NCBI RefSeq assembly: GCF_000826085.1
Contig: NZ_CCYM01000002.1
Span: forward strand, 930,001-994,000
Direction of reading: 5' to 3'
From: Nigerium massiliense
Lineage (GTDB): Bacteria > Actinomycetota > Actinomycetes > Propionibacteriales > Propionibacteriaceae
DNA length: 64,000 nt
The position numbers were made by a program, and so were the translations under genes. This document shows, piece by piece, positions 54,740 through 63,047 of this stretch. Under the pieces are notes generated by a model that searched no databases, was not told where the DNA came from, and saw nothing but the letters and a program-made list of their open reading frames with translations. Every line of letters starts with the position of its first letter. The first letter of the stretch is position 1.

Positions 54740-55507
54740 GTGATCATCGTGCTGCCGCCGTCGGAGGGCAAGGCCCGCAGATCTCGGGGACGCCCCATGG
54801 CGCCGGATGCCCTGTCCTTCCCCGAGCTCGCGGACGCCCGCGCGCGCGTCGCCGACGCCCTCTCCGAGGCAAGCGCGGCCCCGGACGCCGCCCGGCGGCT
54901 GAAGGTCGGGCCCGCGGTCGAGCACGAGCTCGTCGACAACCTCAACCAGCGCACCCTGCCCGCGCTGCCCGGGTCGCGGCTGTTCACCGGCGTCCTGTTC
55001 GACGCGCTCGATTTCGCCTCGCTCACGCCCGGGCAGAAGCGGCGGGCGCACGCGTCCGTGCTGGTCGTGACCGCGTTGCATGGGGCGCTCCGGCTGGGCG
55101 ACGCGGTGGCGCCGTTCCGGGTGTCGATGGGCGTCGATCTGCCCGGCATCGGTGGGCTGGCGGCGTTCTGGCGTCCGCTGCTGGCCGAGGCGCTGGCCCC
55201 GGTCGTCGCCGGGCAGCTCGTCGTCGACTGCCGCTCCACGGACTACCGAGCCGCCTGGCGTGCCACCGCCGATCAGGCGGAGCACTGGGTGCAGGTCGAC
55301 GTGCCGGGGGCGTCCCATGGGGCCAAGCACACCCGGGGGCTGGTGGCGCGGCGGCTGTTGCAGGCGGGCCCGGTGCGCCGTCCCGAGGCCCTCCCGGACG
55401 CCCTCGGCGCCGGCTTCCGCGTGGACCTGGCGGCGCCGGGGCGTCCGGCCCAACCGTGGCGGGCGCTCGTCACTCGCGTCGCGGATCCGGACGCTGTGGG
55501 CGCTTGA
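54740..55507 (+). CDS. yaaA: Peroxide-stress protein YaaA family
   Basis: A 255-residue YaaA/DUF328 protein, DNA-binding and linked to peroxide/iron stress in E. coli. The N-terminal [17 protein letters not shown] is the family start. Later blocks are [60 protein letters not shown] and [16 protein letters not shown]. The GTG at 54740 is the start. The 3' end overlaps the convergent globin gene by 38 bp. Confidence 0.87.
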   Translation: MIIVLPPSEGKARRSRGRPMAPDALSFPELADARARVADALSEASAAPDAARRLKVGPAVEHELVDNLNQRTLPALPGSRLFTGVLFDALDFASLTPGQKRRAHASVLVVTALHGALRLGDAVAPFRVSMGVDLPGIGGLAAFWRPLLAEALAPVVAGQLVVDCRSTDYRAAWRATADQAEHWVQVDVPGASHGAKHTRGLVARRLLQAGPVRRPEALPDALGAGFRVDLAAPGRPAQPWRALVTRVADPDAVGA

Positions 55508-55919
55508 GCGGCAGCCCAGGCCGGGTCACGGACTGCTCGTCCTCGTCGGCGTTGATCATGAAGTGCGCGGCCCGGGTGAGGTAGTCACGCAGCTCGAACT
55601 CGTCCTCGGGGTCGAGGCCGAGCGAGTCCACCGCCGCGTTCATGTGCGTCAGCCAGCGGTCGCGCTGGGCCGGGGTGACCTTGAACGGCATGTGCCGCAT
55701 GCGCAGCCGGGGATGCCCGCGCCGCTCGGAGTAGGTCTTGGGGCCGCCCCAGTACTGCTCGAGGAACATCCGCAGCCGCTCCTCGGCCGGCCCCAAGTCG
55801 TCCTCGGGGTACAGCGCGCGCAGCGGCGGATCCTGCGCGACCCCCTCGTAGAAGCGCTTGGTCAGCCGAGCGAACGTCTCGGCGCCGCCGACCCGGTCGT
55901 AGAAACTCTCCTGCGTCAC
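55470..55919 (-). CDS. glbO: Group II truncated haemoglobin
   Basis: A 149-residue trHbO-type globin. It has [60 protein letters not shown] and [18 protein letters not shown]. The proximal His is in RHMPF and Trp at the G8 position (RDRWLTHM) marks group II. It is likely involved in oxygen or NO handling. The GTG at 55919 gives the family N-terminus ([11 protein letters not shown]). Confidence 0.9.
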   Translation of the reverse strand: MTQESFYDRVGGAETFARLTKRFYEGVAQDPPLRALYPEDDLGPAEERLRMFLEQYWGGPKTYSERRGHPRLRMRHMPFKVTPAQRDRWLTHMNAAVDSLGLDPEDEFELRDYLTRAAHFMINADEDEQSVTRPGLPLKRPQRPDPRRE

Positions 55920-56013
55920 CGTGCCAGTCTTCCAGACCGGCGTGAGCCGGTCCGGCCGGTGCGGGACGGCGTCCCAGTGGCCGCCGCGTGCGGCGTCCTG
56001 AGACGATGTCCCT

Positions 56014-56454
56014 ATGGAGGACATTCCCGAGGAGATGCGGTTCCACACGCGCAAGTGGGTGCGGCCGGAGGATCTGAACGCCAACGGCACGCTGTTCGGC
56101 GGCTCGCTGCTGAGGTGGATCGACGAGGAAGCGACGATCTACACGATCGTCCAGCTCGGCAACAACCGGGTCGTCACGAAGCTGATGAGCGAGATCAACT
56201 TCGTCTCGTCGGCTTGGGAGGGCGACCTCATCGAGATGGGCCTCTACCCGACGGACTTCGGCCGCAGTTCGCTGACCCTTCGCTGTGTGGTGCGCAACAT
56301 GTTCACCAAGCAGGTCATCCTTGACGTGGCGCGCATCGTGTTCGTGTCGCTGGACGAGGACGGCCGCCCCGCGCCGCACGGCTACACCACGATCACCTAC
56401 GACCGCGATCGCATCCCGCAGCGGATGCGTCCGATCCCGAAGCCGCACCCCTGA
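56014..56454 (+). CDS. Acyl-CoA thioesterase (hotdog fold, YciA-like)
   Basis: A 146-residue thioesterase. The hotdog signature is [20 protein letters not shown], with the catalytic Asp in [19 protein letters not shown]. The C-terminal strands are intact. The length fits the acyl-CoA thioester hydrolase family. The ATG at 56014 lies 94 bp from the divergent globin start. Confidence 0.85.
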   Translation: MEDIPEEMRFHTRKWVRPEDLNANGTLFGGSLLRWIDEEATIYTIVQLGNNRVVTKLMSEINFVSSAWEGDLIEMGLYPTDFGRSSLTLRCVVRNMFTKQVILDVARIVFVSLDEDGRPAPHGYTTITYDRDRIPQRMRPIPKPHP

Positions 56455-56485
56455 GGGCCCCGTCCCCGGCTGGAGGGGGGCCAGC

Positions 56486-56497
56486 CTTGTATACAAG
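56486..56497. promoter_or_regulatory. Perfect 12-bp palindrome CTTGTATACAAG (GntR/FCD-type operator candidate)
   Basis: The sequence is fully symmetric and AT-rich in a GC-rich setting. It lies 91 bp before the sugar dehydrogenase start at 56588. TTGTATACAA is the classic half-site arrangement (TNGT-N-ACNA) bound by FCD-type GntR regulators. Which regulator would bind it is unknown. Confidence 0.5.
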
Positions 56498-56587
56498 CCT
56501 GTCACCCATGCGGGTCCTGTAATCGTCGGCCCCCGCCGTGAAAGAGTGAGGAGCGACCAAGAAGGACCATTCGGGGGGCAGTAAAAA

Positions 56588-57565
56588 ATGACTACGCTGG
56601 GCGTGTTCGGCGCGGGCGCAATGGGAGCGAACCACGTTCGGGCGGCGCGTGCGCTGCGTGAATGGGATGACGTGATCGTCGTCGACGTGGACGAGGACAA
56701 GAGCCGGGCCGTCGCGGAACGCAACGGTTTCCGGGCCGGAGAAGACATGGACGACGTGCTGACGTCGATCGACGCCGCGATCGTCGCGGTGCCCAGCGAC
56801 GTGCACGAACAGGTCGTCGTGCCGCTGCTGCGGCAGAACATCGACGTGCTGCTGGAGAAGCCGGTGGCCGCCGAGCTGGACGCGGCCGAGCGCATCGCCG
56901 AGGTGGCCGCCACGAGCCGCTCGAAGGTGCTCGTCGGGCACGTCGAGCGCTTCAACTCCGCGGTGTCGGAGTTGCTGAGCTGGGCGCCGGGAGCCCAGCA
57001 CGTCGAGTTCCGCCGGGTGTCGCCGGCTGGGGGCCGCGCGCTGGGCGACGTCGTGAGCGACCTGATGGTGCACGACCTCGACCTGCTGCTGGCGATCGCG
57101 CGGAGCCGTGACGGGCACGACGGCATCAAGAACCTGTGCGCTCAGTGGAGCGCCAATTCCGAGGAGATGTGCTCGACGCTGATCGAGACCGACGGCGGGC
57201 TGACGTCCACGGTCGTGGCGAGCCGCATGCACCAGATGAAGGACCGCAAGATCATCCTGACGTGCTCGGACGCCGTGATCGTCGCCGACATGGTGCGCCA
57301 GCAGGTGTCGGTGCACCGCATGGACCGGGTGGAGTTCACCGACGAGGGGGGCTTCGTCCGCTACCGGCAGACGGGCTCGACCGAGATCCCGTTCCTCGAC
57401 AACGGCGAGCCGTTGCAGCGCGAGCAGCGCCACTTCTACCAGGTCGTGTCGGGCGAGGCCGAGCCGATCGTGTCGCTGGCGGACGGCCTGGCCGCCATGC
57501 GCCTCGTGGAGCAGGTGCGCTGCGCGGCGTCCCACTGCGCGAAGGCGCCGGCGCTGGCGTCCTGA
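56588..57565 (+). CDS. Gfo/Idh/MocA-family sugar-nucleotide dehydrogenase (WlbA-like)
   Basis: A 325-residue NAD(P)-dependent oxidoreductase. The Rossmann fold starts LGVFGAGAMGANHVRAARAL. The EKP motif is LLEKPVAAELDAAERIA, and the catalytic region VSDLMVHDLDLLLAIARS has the DxxxHD pattern. Together with VLVGHVERFNSAVSELLS this resembles WlbA-type UDP-N-acetyl-amino-sugar 3-dehydrogenases. Its place next to GDP-fucose genes suggests a polysaccharide sugar pathway. The exact substrate is inferred. It is followed by a strong terminator. Confidence 0.82.
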   Translation: MTTLGVFGAGAMGANHVRAARALREWDDVIVVDVDEDKSRAVAERNGFRAGEDMDDVLTSIDAAIVAVPSDVHEQVVVPLLRQNIDVLLEKPVAAELDAAERIAEVAATSRSKVLVGHVERFNSAVSELLSWAPGAQHVEFRRVSPAGGRALGDVVSDLMVHDLDLLLAIARSRDGHDGIKNLCAQWSANSEEMCSTLIETDGGLTSTVVASRMHQMKDRKIILTCSDAVIVADMVRQQVSVHRMDRVEFTDEGGFVRYRQTGSTEIPFLDNGEPLQREQRHFYQVVSGEAEPIVSLADGLAAMRLVEQVRCAASHCAKAPALAS

Positions 57566-57583
57566 CCCGACGACGGACAGCGA

Positions 57584-57612
57584 AGCGGGGCACCCTCAGT
57601 GGGTGCCCCGCT
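57584..57612. terminator. Bidirectional hairpin terminator
   Basis: Perfect 12-bp arms AGCGGGGCACCC and GGGTGCCCCGCT with a 5-base loop lie between the convergent dehydrogenase and fcl genes. CGTCGTTGT follows on the plus strand. Confidence 0.88.
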
Positions 57613-57650
57613 CGTCGTTGTCGGGGACCGAGTCGACCGCCCGGGCGGCC

Positions 57651-58625
57651 TCACTCGCGGAGGTCGTCGACGTTCTCGCGGTACCAGGCGACGGTGTCGG
57701 TGATGCCCTGCTCGAGGGAGATCTTGGGCGACCAGCCGGCGTCGCGCAGCGTGCTGACGTCCAGCAACTTGCGCGGGGTGCCGTCGGGCTTCGAGGTGTC
57801 CCACTCCAGCTCGCCCTCGTAGCCGACGATGCGCGCGACCAGCTCGGAGAGCTTCTTGATGGTGATGTCCTCGCCGGTCCCGACGTTGACCTGCTGTGGG
57901 CCGTCGTAGTGGTCCATCAGGTAGAGGCAGGCGTCCGCCATGTCGTCGACGTGCAGGAACTCGCGGCGCGGCGAGCCGGTGCCCCAGTTCGTCACGCTGG
58001 ACGCCCCGTCCCGAGCCGCCTCGTCGAAGCGGCGGATCAGCGCCGGCAGCACGTGCGAGCCGGTGCGCGAGAAGTTGTCGCCGGGGCCGTACAGATTGGT
58101 CGGCATCGCCGAGATCCACGGCAGTCCGTACTGCTTACGCACCGACTGCACCTGCATGATGCCGGCGATCTTCGCGACCGCGTAGGCGTCGTTGGTGGGC
58201 TCGAGGTGGCCGGTCATCAGGCTGTCCTCGCGGATGGGCTGCTCGGCGAACTTCGGGTAGATGCAGGACGAGCCGAGGAACAGCACGCGCTCGACGCCCT
58301 GCTCGAGGGCGGCGTCCATGACGTTGACCTGGATGCGCAGGTTCTCGCTGAGGAAATCGACGGGGTAGGTGTCGTTCGCCATGATGCCGCCGACCTTCGC
58401 CGCGGCCAGGAACACGCTGCGCGGCTTGGTCTCGGCGAAGAACCGGCGGACGGCGTCGCGGTCGCGCAGGTCGAGCTCGGACGAGGTCCGCGTGACGAGG
58501 TCGGTGAAACCGTCGGCTTCGAGCCGCCGCAGGATCGCCGATCCGACGAGGCCGCGGTGGCCGGCGACGTAGGTGCGGGCCGTCCGGTCGAGGGGCTCGT
58601 TGGTGTAGGTGACGTCCACGATCAA
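57651..58625 (-). CDS. fcl: GDP-L-fucose synthase
   Basis: A 324-residue epimerase/reductase that converts GDP-4-keto-6-deoxy-mannose to GDP-L-fucose. The NADP loop is [20 protein letters not shown]. The catalytic Ser and Tyr-Lys pair are in [20 protein letters not shown] and YAVAKIAGI, and [20 protein letters not shown] is a further signature. The ATG at 58625 overlaps the gmd stop by four bases, so the two steps of the pathway are translationally coupled. Confidence 0.93.
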   Translation of the reverse strand: MIVDVTYTNEPLDRTARTYVAGHRGLVGSAILRRLEADGFTDLVTRTSSELDLRDRDAVRRFFAETKPRSVFLAAAKVGGIMANDTYPVDFLSENLRIQVNVMDAALEQGVERVLFLGSSCIYPKFAEQPIREDSLMTGHLEPTNDAYAVAKIAGIMQVQSVRKQYGLPWISAMPTNLYGPGDNFSRTGSHVLPALIRRFDEAARDGASSVTNWGTGSPRREFLHVDDMADACLYLMDHYDGPQQVNVGTGEDITIKKLSELVARIVGYEGELEWDTSKPDGTPRKLLDVSTLRDAGWSPKISLEQGITDTVAWYRENVDDLRE

Positions 58626-59671
58626 CGCTCCACGGCGTGGGTGGAGGTCGCCGCGATGTCGTCGGCGGGGACGTCGACGTAGTGCTGACCGTTCATCGTC
58701 TGCTGCTTCAGGTCGGCGTTCACCATGATGCGGGCGAGCTGCGGGGCGAGCACCTTGGCCTGCCAGCCGAGTTTCTCATGCGCCTTCGTCGGGTCGCCCA
58801 TGAGGGCGTCCACCTCCGTGGGGCGCAGGTAGCGCTCGTCGAACTCGACGTACTTCTCCCACTCGAGGCCGGCAGCCTCGAACGAGAACTGCAGGAAGTC
58901 GCGGACGCTGTAGCCGACGCCGGTGGCCAAAACGAAGTCTTCGGGCTCGTCGGCCTGCAACATGCGCCACATGCCTTCGGCGTACTCGGGCGCGTAGCCC
59001 CAGTCGCGGATGGCGTCGATGTTGCCCATGTAGAGCTTGTCCTGCTGACCCGCCTTGATGGCCGCGACCGCGCGGGTGATCTTGCGCGTCACGAAGGTCT
59101 CGCCGCGGCGCGGGGACTCGTGGTTGAACAGGATGCCGTTGACCGCGAACATGTCGTACGCCTCGCGGTAGTTCTTGGTGATCCAGTAGGCGTACATCTT
59201 GGCCGCGCCGTAGGGGGAGCGGGGGTACATCGGGGTGTCCTCGCCCTGCGGCGGCGGGGTTGCGCCGAAGAGTTCGGACGTGGACGCCTGGTAGAACCGC
59301 GGCATGACGCCGGCCTGGCGGACGGCCTCGAGCAGGCGGATGGTGCCGACGCCGGTGGTGTTGGCCGTGTGGACGGGCTCGTCGAACGAGACGCGCACGT
59401 GCGACTGCGCGGCCAGGTTGTAGATCTCGTCGGGGTTGATCTCCGAGAGCAGCGTCACCAACCGGGCGCCGTCGGACAGATCGCCGTAGTGCAGGGTGAG
59501 GCGCGCGCCCTTCTCGTGCGGGTCCTCGTAGAGATGGTCGATGCGCTTGGTGTTGAACGTTGACGCGCGACGGATCAGCCCGTGCACCTCGTAGCCCTTG
59601 TCGAGGAGCAACTCCGCCAGGTACGAACCATCCTGGCCGGTGATACCCGTAATAAATGCTGTCTTACTCAC
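58622..59671 (-). CDS. gmd: GDP-mannose 4,6-dehydratase
   Basis: A 349-residue dehydratase, the first committed enzyme of GDP-L-fucose synthesis. Present are the NADP loop [39 protein letters not shown], the catalytic STSELFG motif with Thr/Ser and Glu, and the Tyr-Lys pair in [20 protein letters not shown]. It is the upstream gene of the gmd-fcl operon. The 215 bp upstream contain inverted copies of an AT-rich word, CATATG with flanks (59706-59714 and about 59758-59766). Confidence 0.94.
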   Translation of the reverse strand: MSKTAFITGITGQDGSYLAELLLDKGYEVHGLIRRASTFNTKRIDHLYEDPHEKGARLTLHYGDLSDGARLVTLLSEINPDEIYNLAAQSHVRVSFDEPVHTANTTGVGTIRLLEAVRQAGVMPRFYQASTSELFGATPPPQGEDTPMYPRSPYGAAKMYAYWITKNYREAYDMFAVNGILFNHESPRRGETFVTRKITRAVAAIKAGQQDKLYMGNIDAIRDWGYAPEYAEGMWRMLQADEPEDFVLATGVGYSVRDFLQFSFEAAGLEWEKYVEFDERYLRPTEVDALMGDPTKAHEKLGWQAKVLAPQLARIMVNADLKQQTMNGQHYVDVPADDIAATSTHAVER

Positions 59672-59886
59672 GTTTCCCCCACTGCGGAATGTTGAGTCCC
59701 GCCTGCATATGTTGGTGTCCCCGGTCCTGGGCCACTTCGTTTCCCCGAGGTGACTCCTACATATGCTAGTGCGTTAAATCGACTGAGTAGGAGTTACCCG
59801 GGCAGGAGACCCCTGTGCGAAAGGGTACCTGACAGCGAGGCGATGGGTGGCCAAGGACGACACCCGCGCACTACCTGAGCAATGGC
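59672..59886. promoter_or_regulatory. Upstream region of gmd with inverted CATATG words
   Basis: TGCATATGT (about 59706) and ACATATGCT (about 59758) are inverted relative to each other and AT-rich in a GC-rich gap between gmd and the first secreted paralogue. They may be promoter or operator parts for gmd. No stronger signal is seen. Confidence 0.3.
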
Positions 59887-61338
59887 TCAGGGCTTACCGT
59901 AATCCATGGGAAGTGCCTGCAAGCGCTCCCACGGGAAGCCCACCATCCAGAGGTGTTCGGGCGTATCAAAGATCTGGGCGTAGGGGTCGGTGCCGGTCGC
60001 CCTGACGAATGGGTCTTTGTCCTCCGCATAGACGACCACGCGACCGAGCGTGTTGTCGCGGACGACGAACCCGTAGCGCTGCGCTGCCTTGGCGATGATC
60101 CGCGCCGCCGGACTCATGTCCATCGAGTCGACGTCCAGAGTGGGGTCGAGTCTAAAACGCTGACCCTCTGGAATCGCGTCTGTGCTGTCCCAGGTGCCGT
60201 CGGTGCGGTTGGCCGGCCATGAATAGACTCCCTTACGCGGCCTGTTGATGCCAATCTCGATTGCGTGGTTGATCACTCCGGAGCGGAACTCGTCGATACG
60301 GACTGTGCCGCCGAGGAGTGAGAGCCCGCTGGCGGCGACGCCGAACGGGGAGGTATGGACGCCGCCGTGACTGCTGGCGGAGGAGATTTTTCCTCCCCAG
60401 CAAGCGGCGTAGCCGGTCGATGTTTGCTGGAACTGCCACATCTCCCACACCTCATCCGTCGAGGGCGACCAGATAACGATCTCGTGGTCGCTCCCGGACG
60501 CCGGTTTCGCCCCAGCTGGGATCGGGACAAGGGAGAACTGCGCGCTCCAATTGCGTGCCAGCCACGCTGGATCTGAGCTGGCCCCCGTGCAGGCTGTGTT
60601 CCTCACCGAAACGCGTGGGGTAGAGGGGGTCGCCCGGTAGATGGGCGGGGAATAGGCCGACGTGTTCACCGACGCGACTCCATCGGTCGCTTTGATGTCG
60701 GCGAGCAGATTGCGCACGTAGACCGCCGTCTTCGGGTTGATCGGGGCGTCGCGCGGGATCGGCTTATACCAGAAGGACTGGGGGGAGAAGGGGCGCGAAG
60801 TCTCGGGAACTGATGTGGGAATGCGCTGCCTGGCCGCTTCGCGGCCGGTCCAGATCAGGCGCAACGCTCCGCTCCACGGCATGGTCGCTTGCCCAGGGAG
60901 AATGTCCTTACCGTCGGTTGCTTCCTGCCACGACCAGCCCCGATCGTACATTGCTCCCGGGGAGGCGGCCTTCATCGTGGTGCCGCCATTGGTGACGCTC
61001 ATGATGTAGAGGTTGCGGTCGCCCCCCGCCGCGTCGCCGTCATTGGTGAAGCGCAGATCGACCCTGTCGCCCTTCTTCAGGACGCTACTGAGATTCAAAG
61101 AATGGGGGGTTTCGTGGAAGCTGCTGACGGTGAGCGTACCCACCTGTACGCCGTTCACTCGAATCTCGACGATGGCGCCTTTTCCGTTCGCAACGTCTGC
61201 TTTGGCGCGAACGATGAGCTGCCCACCGCCGGCTGCTGCTGCCGGAGCCGGGAACAGGCCGGCTGCCAGGAGACTGATGATCAGCCCAAGTGATGCGAAG
61301 AGCGACCGGCCGTATCGACGCTTGGATGACCTTGCCAC
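59887..61338 (-). CDS. Secreted protein with CBM36/60-like module and unrecognised C-terminal domain (paralogue 1)
   Basis: A 483-residue exported protein. The signal peptide is about residues 1-36 (LFASLGLIISLLAAGLF, cleavage after AAAA). Residues about 38-115 resemble Ca-dependent xylan-binding modules: QLIVRAKADVANGKGAIVEI, RVNGVQVGTLTV and RVDLRFTNDGDAAGGDRNLY with clustered Asp. The rest (about 140-483) matches no family I know, but is shared with the gene at 61517, including IVIWSPSTDEVWEMW, ASGLSLLGGTVR, PRKGVYSWPANR and the terminal WERLQALPMDYGKP. A glycan-binding or glycan-modifying role at the cell surface is inferred from the module and the EPS neighbours. Confidence 0.75.
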   Translation of the reverse strand: MARSSKRRYGRSLFASLGLIISLLAAGLFPAPAAAAGGGQLIVRAKADVANGKGAIVEIRVNGVQVGTLTVSSFHETPHSLNLSSVLKKGDRVDLRFTNDGDAAGGDRNLYIMSVTNGGTTMKAASPGAMYDRGWSWQEATDGKDILPGQATMPWSGALRLIWTGREAARQRIPTSVPETSRPFSPQSFWYKPIPRDAPINPKTAVYVRNLLADIKATDGVASVNTSAYSPPIYRATPSTPRVSVRNTACTGASSDPAWLARNWSAQFSLVPIPAGAKPASGSDHEIVIWSPSTDEVWEMWQFQQTSTGYAACWGGKISSASSHGGVHTSPFGVAASGLSLLGGTVRIDEFRSGVINHAIEIGINRPRKGVYSWPANRTDGTWDSTDAIPEGQRFRLDPTLDVDSMDMSPAARIIAKAAQRYGFVVRDNTLGRVVVYAEDKDPFVRATGTDPYAQIFDTPEHLWMVGFPWERLQALPMDYGKP

Positions 61339-61466
61339 GTGATGAACCCCTCACTGGTGTGTGCTTCAGGGACGAGGTCGCTGGGCGAACCCGGTTGCGA
61401 AGCTAGCCAGGTGAGGGGTTGATGATGAGGTTATTTAAGGGCCAAGTGTCGCTAACTCTTCAGTTG

Positions 61467-61511
61467 GGCCTCTCTTGTTGGAGCGGGACCGTCGCTCCAA
61501 CAAGAGAGGCC
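61467..61511 (-). terminator. Hairpin with perfect 19-bp arms after the second secreted gene
   Basis: The arms GGCCTCTCTTGTTGGAGCG (61467-61485) and its exact complement (61493-61511) enclose a 7-base loop, 5 bp past the stop of the gene at 61517. No U-tract follows on the minus strand, so it may act as a terminator without one, as an mRNA-stabilising hairpin, or as a binding site. Confidence 0.7.
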
Positions 61512-61516
61512 AGTGA

Positions 61517-62950
61517 TCAGGGCTTGCCGTAGTCCATGGGGAGCGCCTGCAACCGATCCCAGGGGAACCCGTTCATCCACAGGTGTTGCTGGCTTCCGAA
61601 CATTTCCGTGTAGGGGTTCCCCTTGCCGGCTCTCACGTAGGGATCCGCGTCCTCCGCGTAGACCACGACGGGACCAGTGGTGTTGTCACGAACGACAAAC
61701 CCGTACTCCTGGGCGGCCCGCGCGATGATCATGCCGATCGGGCTCAGGTTGAGGGATTGCACGTCGACGGACGGATCTAGGCGGAACCTCTGTCCCTCGG
61801 GGATGGCATCGACGCTGTCCCATGTTCCATCGTCCCGGTTGGCGGGCCAGGAGTGGACTCCCTTGCGCGGACGGTTCACGCCGATTGCTACTGCGTGATT
61901 GATGCGCCCTGCGCGGAGTTCAGCGACCCGGACGGTTCCGCCCAGGAGCGAGAGTCCCGAAGCGGTGACGCCGAAGGGGTAAGGGTGAACTCCGTTGCTG
62001 GTGTTCGTGGCGGAGAACTTTCCTCCCCAGCAGGCCTGGTAGGCCCCGGAGTTGCTCTCAAAGCGCCACATCTCCCAGACCTCGTTGGTGGACGGCGACC
62101 AGATGACAATCTCTTGATCCGCGCCGCTGGCCGCCTTGGCCTCCGCCGGGATCGGCACGCTGTCGAACTGTGGGGCCCACATGCGTTCGAGCCACGCAGG
62201 GTCGCCGTTCGGGCCGGTGCATTGGTTGTTGCGAACCTTTACGCGTGGAGTGCTGGCATTCACGCGGTAGACGGGGGGCGCATAGCCCGAAGTATTGATC
62301 GTCGCTGTCCTGTCATGGCTGGCGATGTCCTCTGCCAGAACACGTCGGTAGGTGGCTCCTCGCTCACTCAGGGCGACGTTCGTGGGAATCCGCTGGTACC
62401 AGAAGGAACTGGACGCGAAGGGTTGTTGCGCTGACGTGTCGACGGGATCCTCGACGCTCACGGCCTTCGCTGTGGAGGATCGCCACGTGAACCGAAGCGC
62501 GCCATCCCAGGGCATGAGCTTTTGGCCCGGAACGACTGATGCGCCGTCAGTGGCGGCGGCCCACCCAGCCCCGCGGTCATACGTGACATCGGCATCCGTG
62601 GGGGAGAGACGCTGCGTGCCGACGGCAACGGAGTCGACCCACAGATTGCGGTCGCCGCCCGTGGGGTCGCCGTCATTGGCGAACCGGATGTCGATCCGAT
62701 CCCCATCCTTGGGGCCTGAGGAGGGGAGGAGGGTGTAGTCAGTCCAAACGGTGGAGTTGACGGTGAACCGGCCAACATCGGCGCCGTTGAGGCGGACCTC
62801 GACCTCGGCGCCCTTGTTGTTGGCTAGGTCGGCCTTGGCGCGGATGACGAGAGGATCAGCTGCCTGAGCGGGAGTGACCCCCGCGAGTGAACTCGCAGCC
62901 AGGAGGGGCGCGACGGTGAATACGGCCAAACGGCCACGACGGTAGGGCAT
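61517..62950 (-). CDS. Secreted protein with CBM36/60-like module and unrecognised C-terminal domain (paralogue 2)
   Basis: A 477-residue exported protein, paralogue of the gene at 59887. The signal peptide is about residues 1-30 (VAPLLAASSLAGVTPAQA). The binding module (about 32-110) reads LVIRAKADLANNKGAEVEVR, then DIRFANDGDPTGGDRNLWVD. The C-terminal domain shares IVIWSPSTNEVWEMWRF, CWGGKFSATN, INHAVAIGVNRPRKGVHSWP, EYGFVVRDNTTGPVVVYAED and the identical final LQALPMDYGKP. The two genes are in the same direction, 178 bp apart, suggesting tandem duplication. Enzymatic activity is unknown. Confidence 0.75.
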   Translation of the reverse strand: MPYRRGRLAVFTVAPLLAASSLAGVTPAQAADPLVIRAKADLANNKGAEVEVRLNGADVGRFTVNSTVWTDYTLLPSSGPKDGDRIDIRFANDGDPTGGDRNLWVDSVAVGTQRLSPTDADVTYDRGAGWAAATDGASVVPGQKLMPWDGALRFTWRSSTAKAVSVEDPVDTSAQQPFASSSFWYQRIPTNVALSERGATYRRVLAEDIASHDRTATINTSGYAPPVYRVNASTPRVKVRNNQCTGPNGDPAWLERMWAPQFDSVPIPAEAKAASGADQEIVIWSPSTNEVWEMWRFESNSGAYQACWGGKFSATNTSNGVHPYPFGVTASGLSLLGGTVRVAELRAGRINHAVAIGVNRPRKGVHSWPANRDDGTWDSVDAIPEGQRFRLDPSVDVQSLNLSPIGMIIARAAQEYGFVVRDNTTGPVVVYAEDADPYVRAGKGNPYTEMFGSQQHLWMNGFPWDRLQALPMDYGKP

Positions 62951-63047
62951 AGGTACCTCGGGGTAGTGGGAGGGATCGGCGACGCCGCCTCCCAGAGGTT
63001 AGACCGGTACCTGTGGATTTAGCGAGATAACCTCAGGATCTGTTCAG
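62951..63047. other. Short gap between wzz-like gene and secreted paralogue 2
   Basis: 97 bp containing the likely promoter or ribosome site of the secreted gene (CCCGAGGTACCT on the minus strand). No hairpin terminator for the wzz-like gene is evident, so read-through is possible. Confidence 0.3.
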
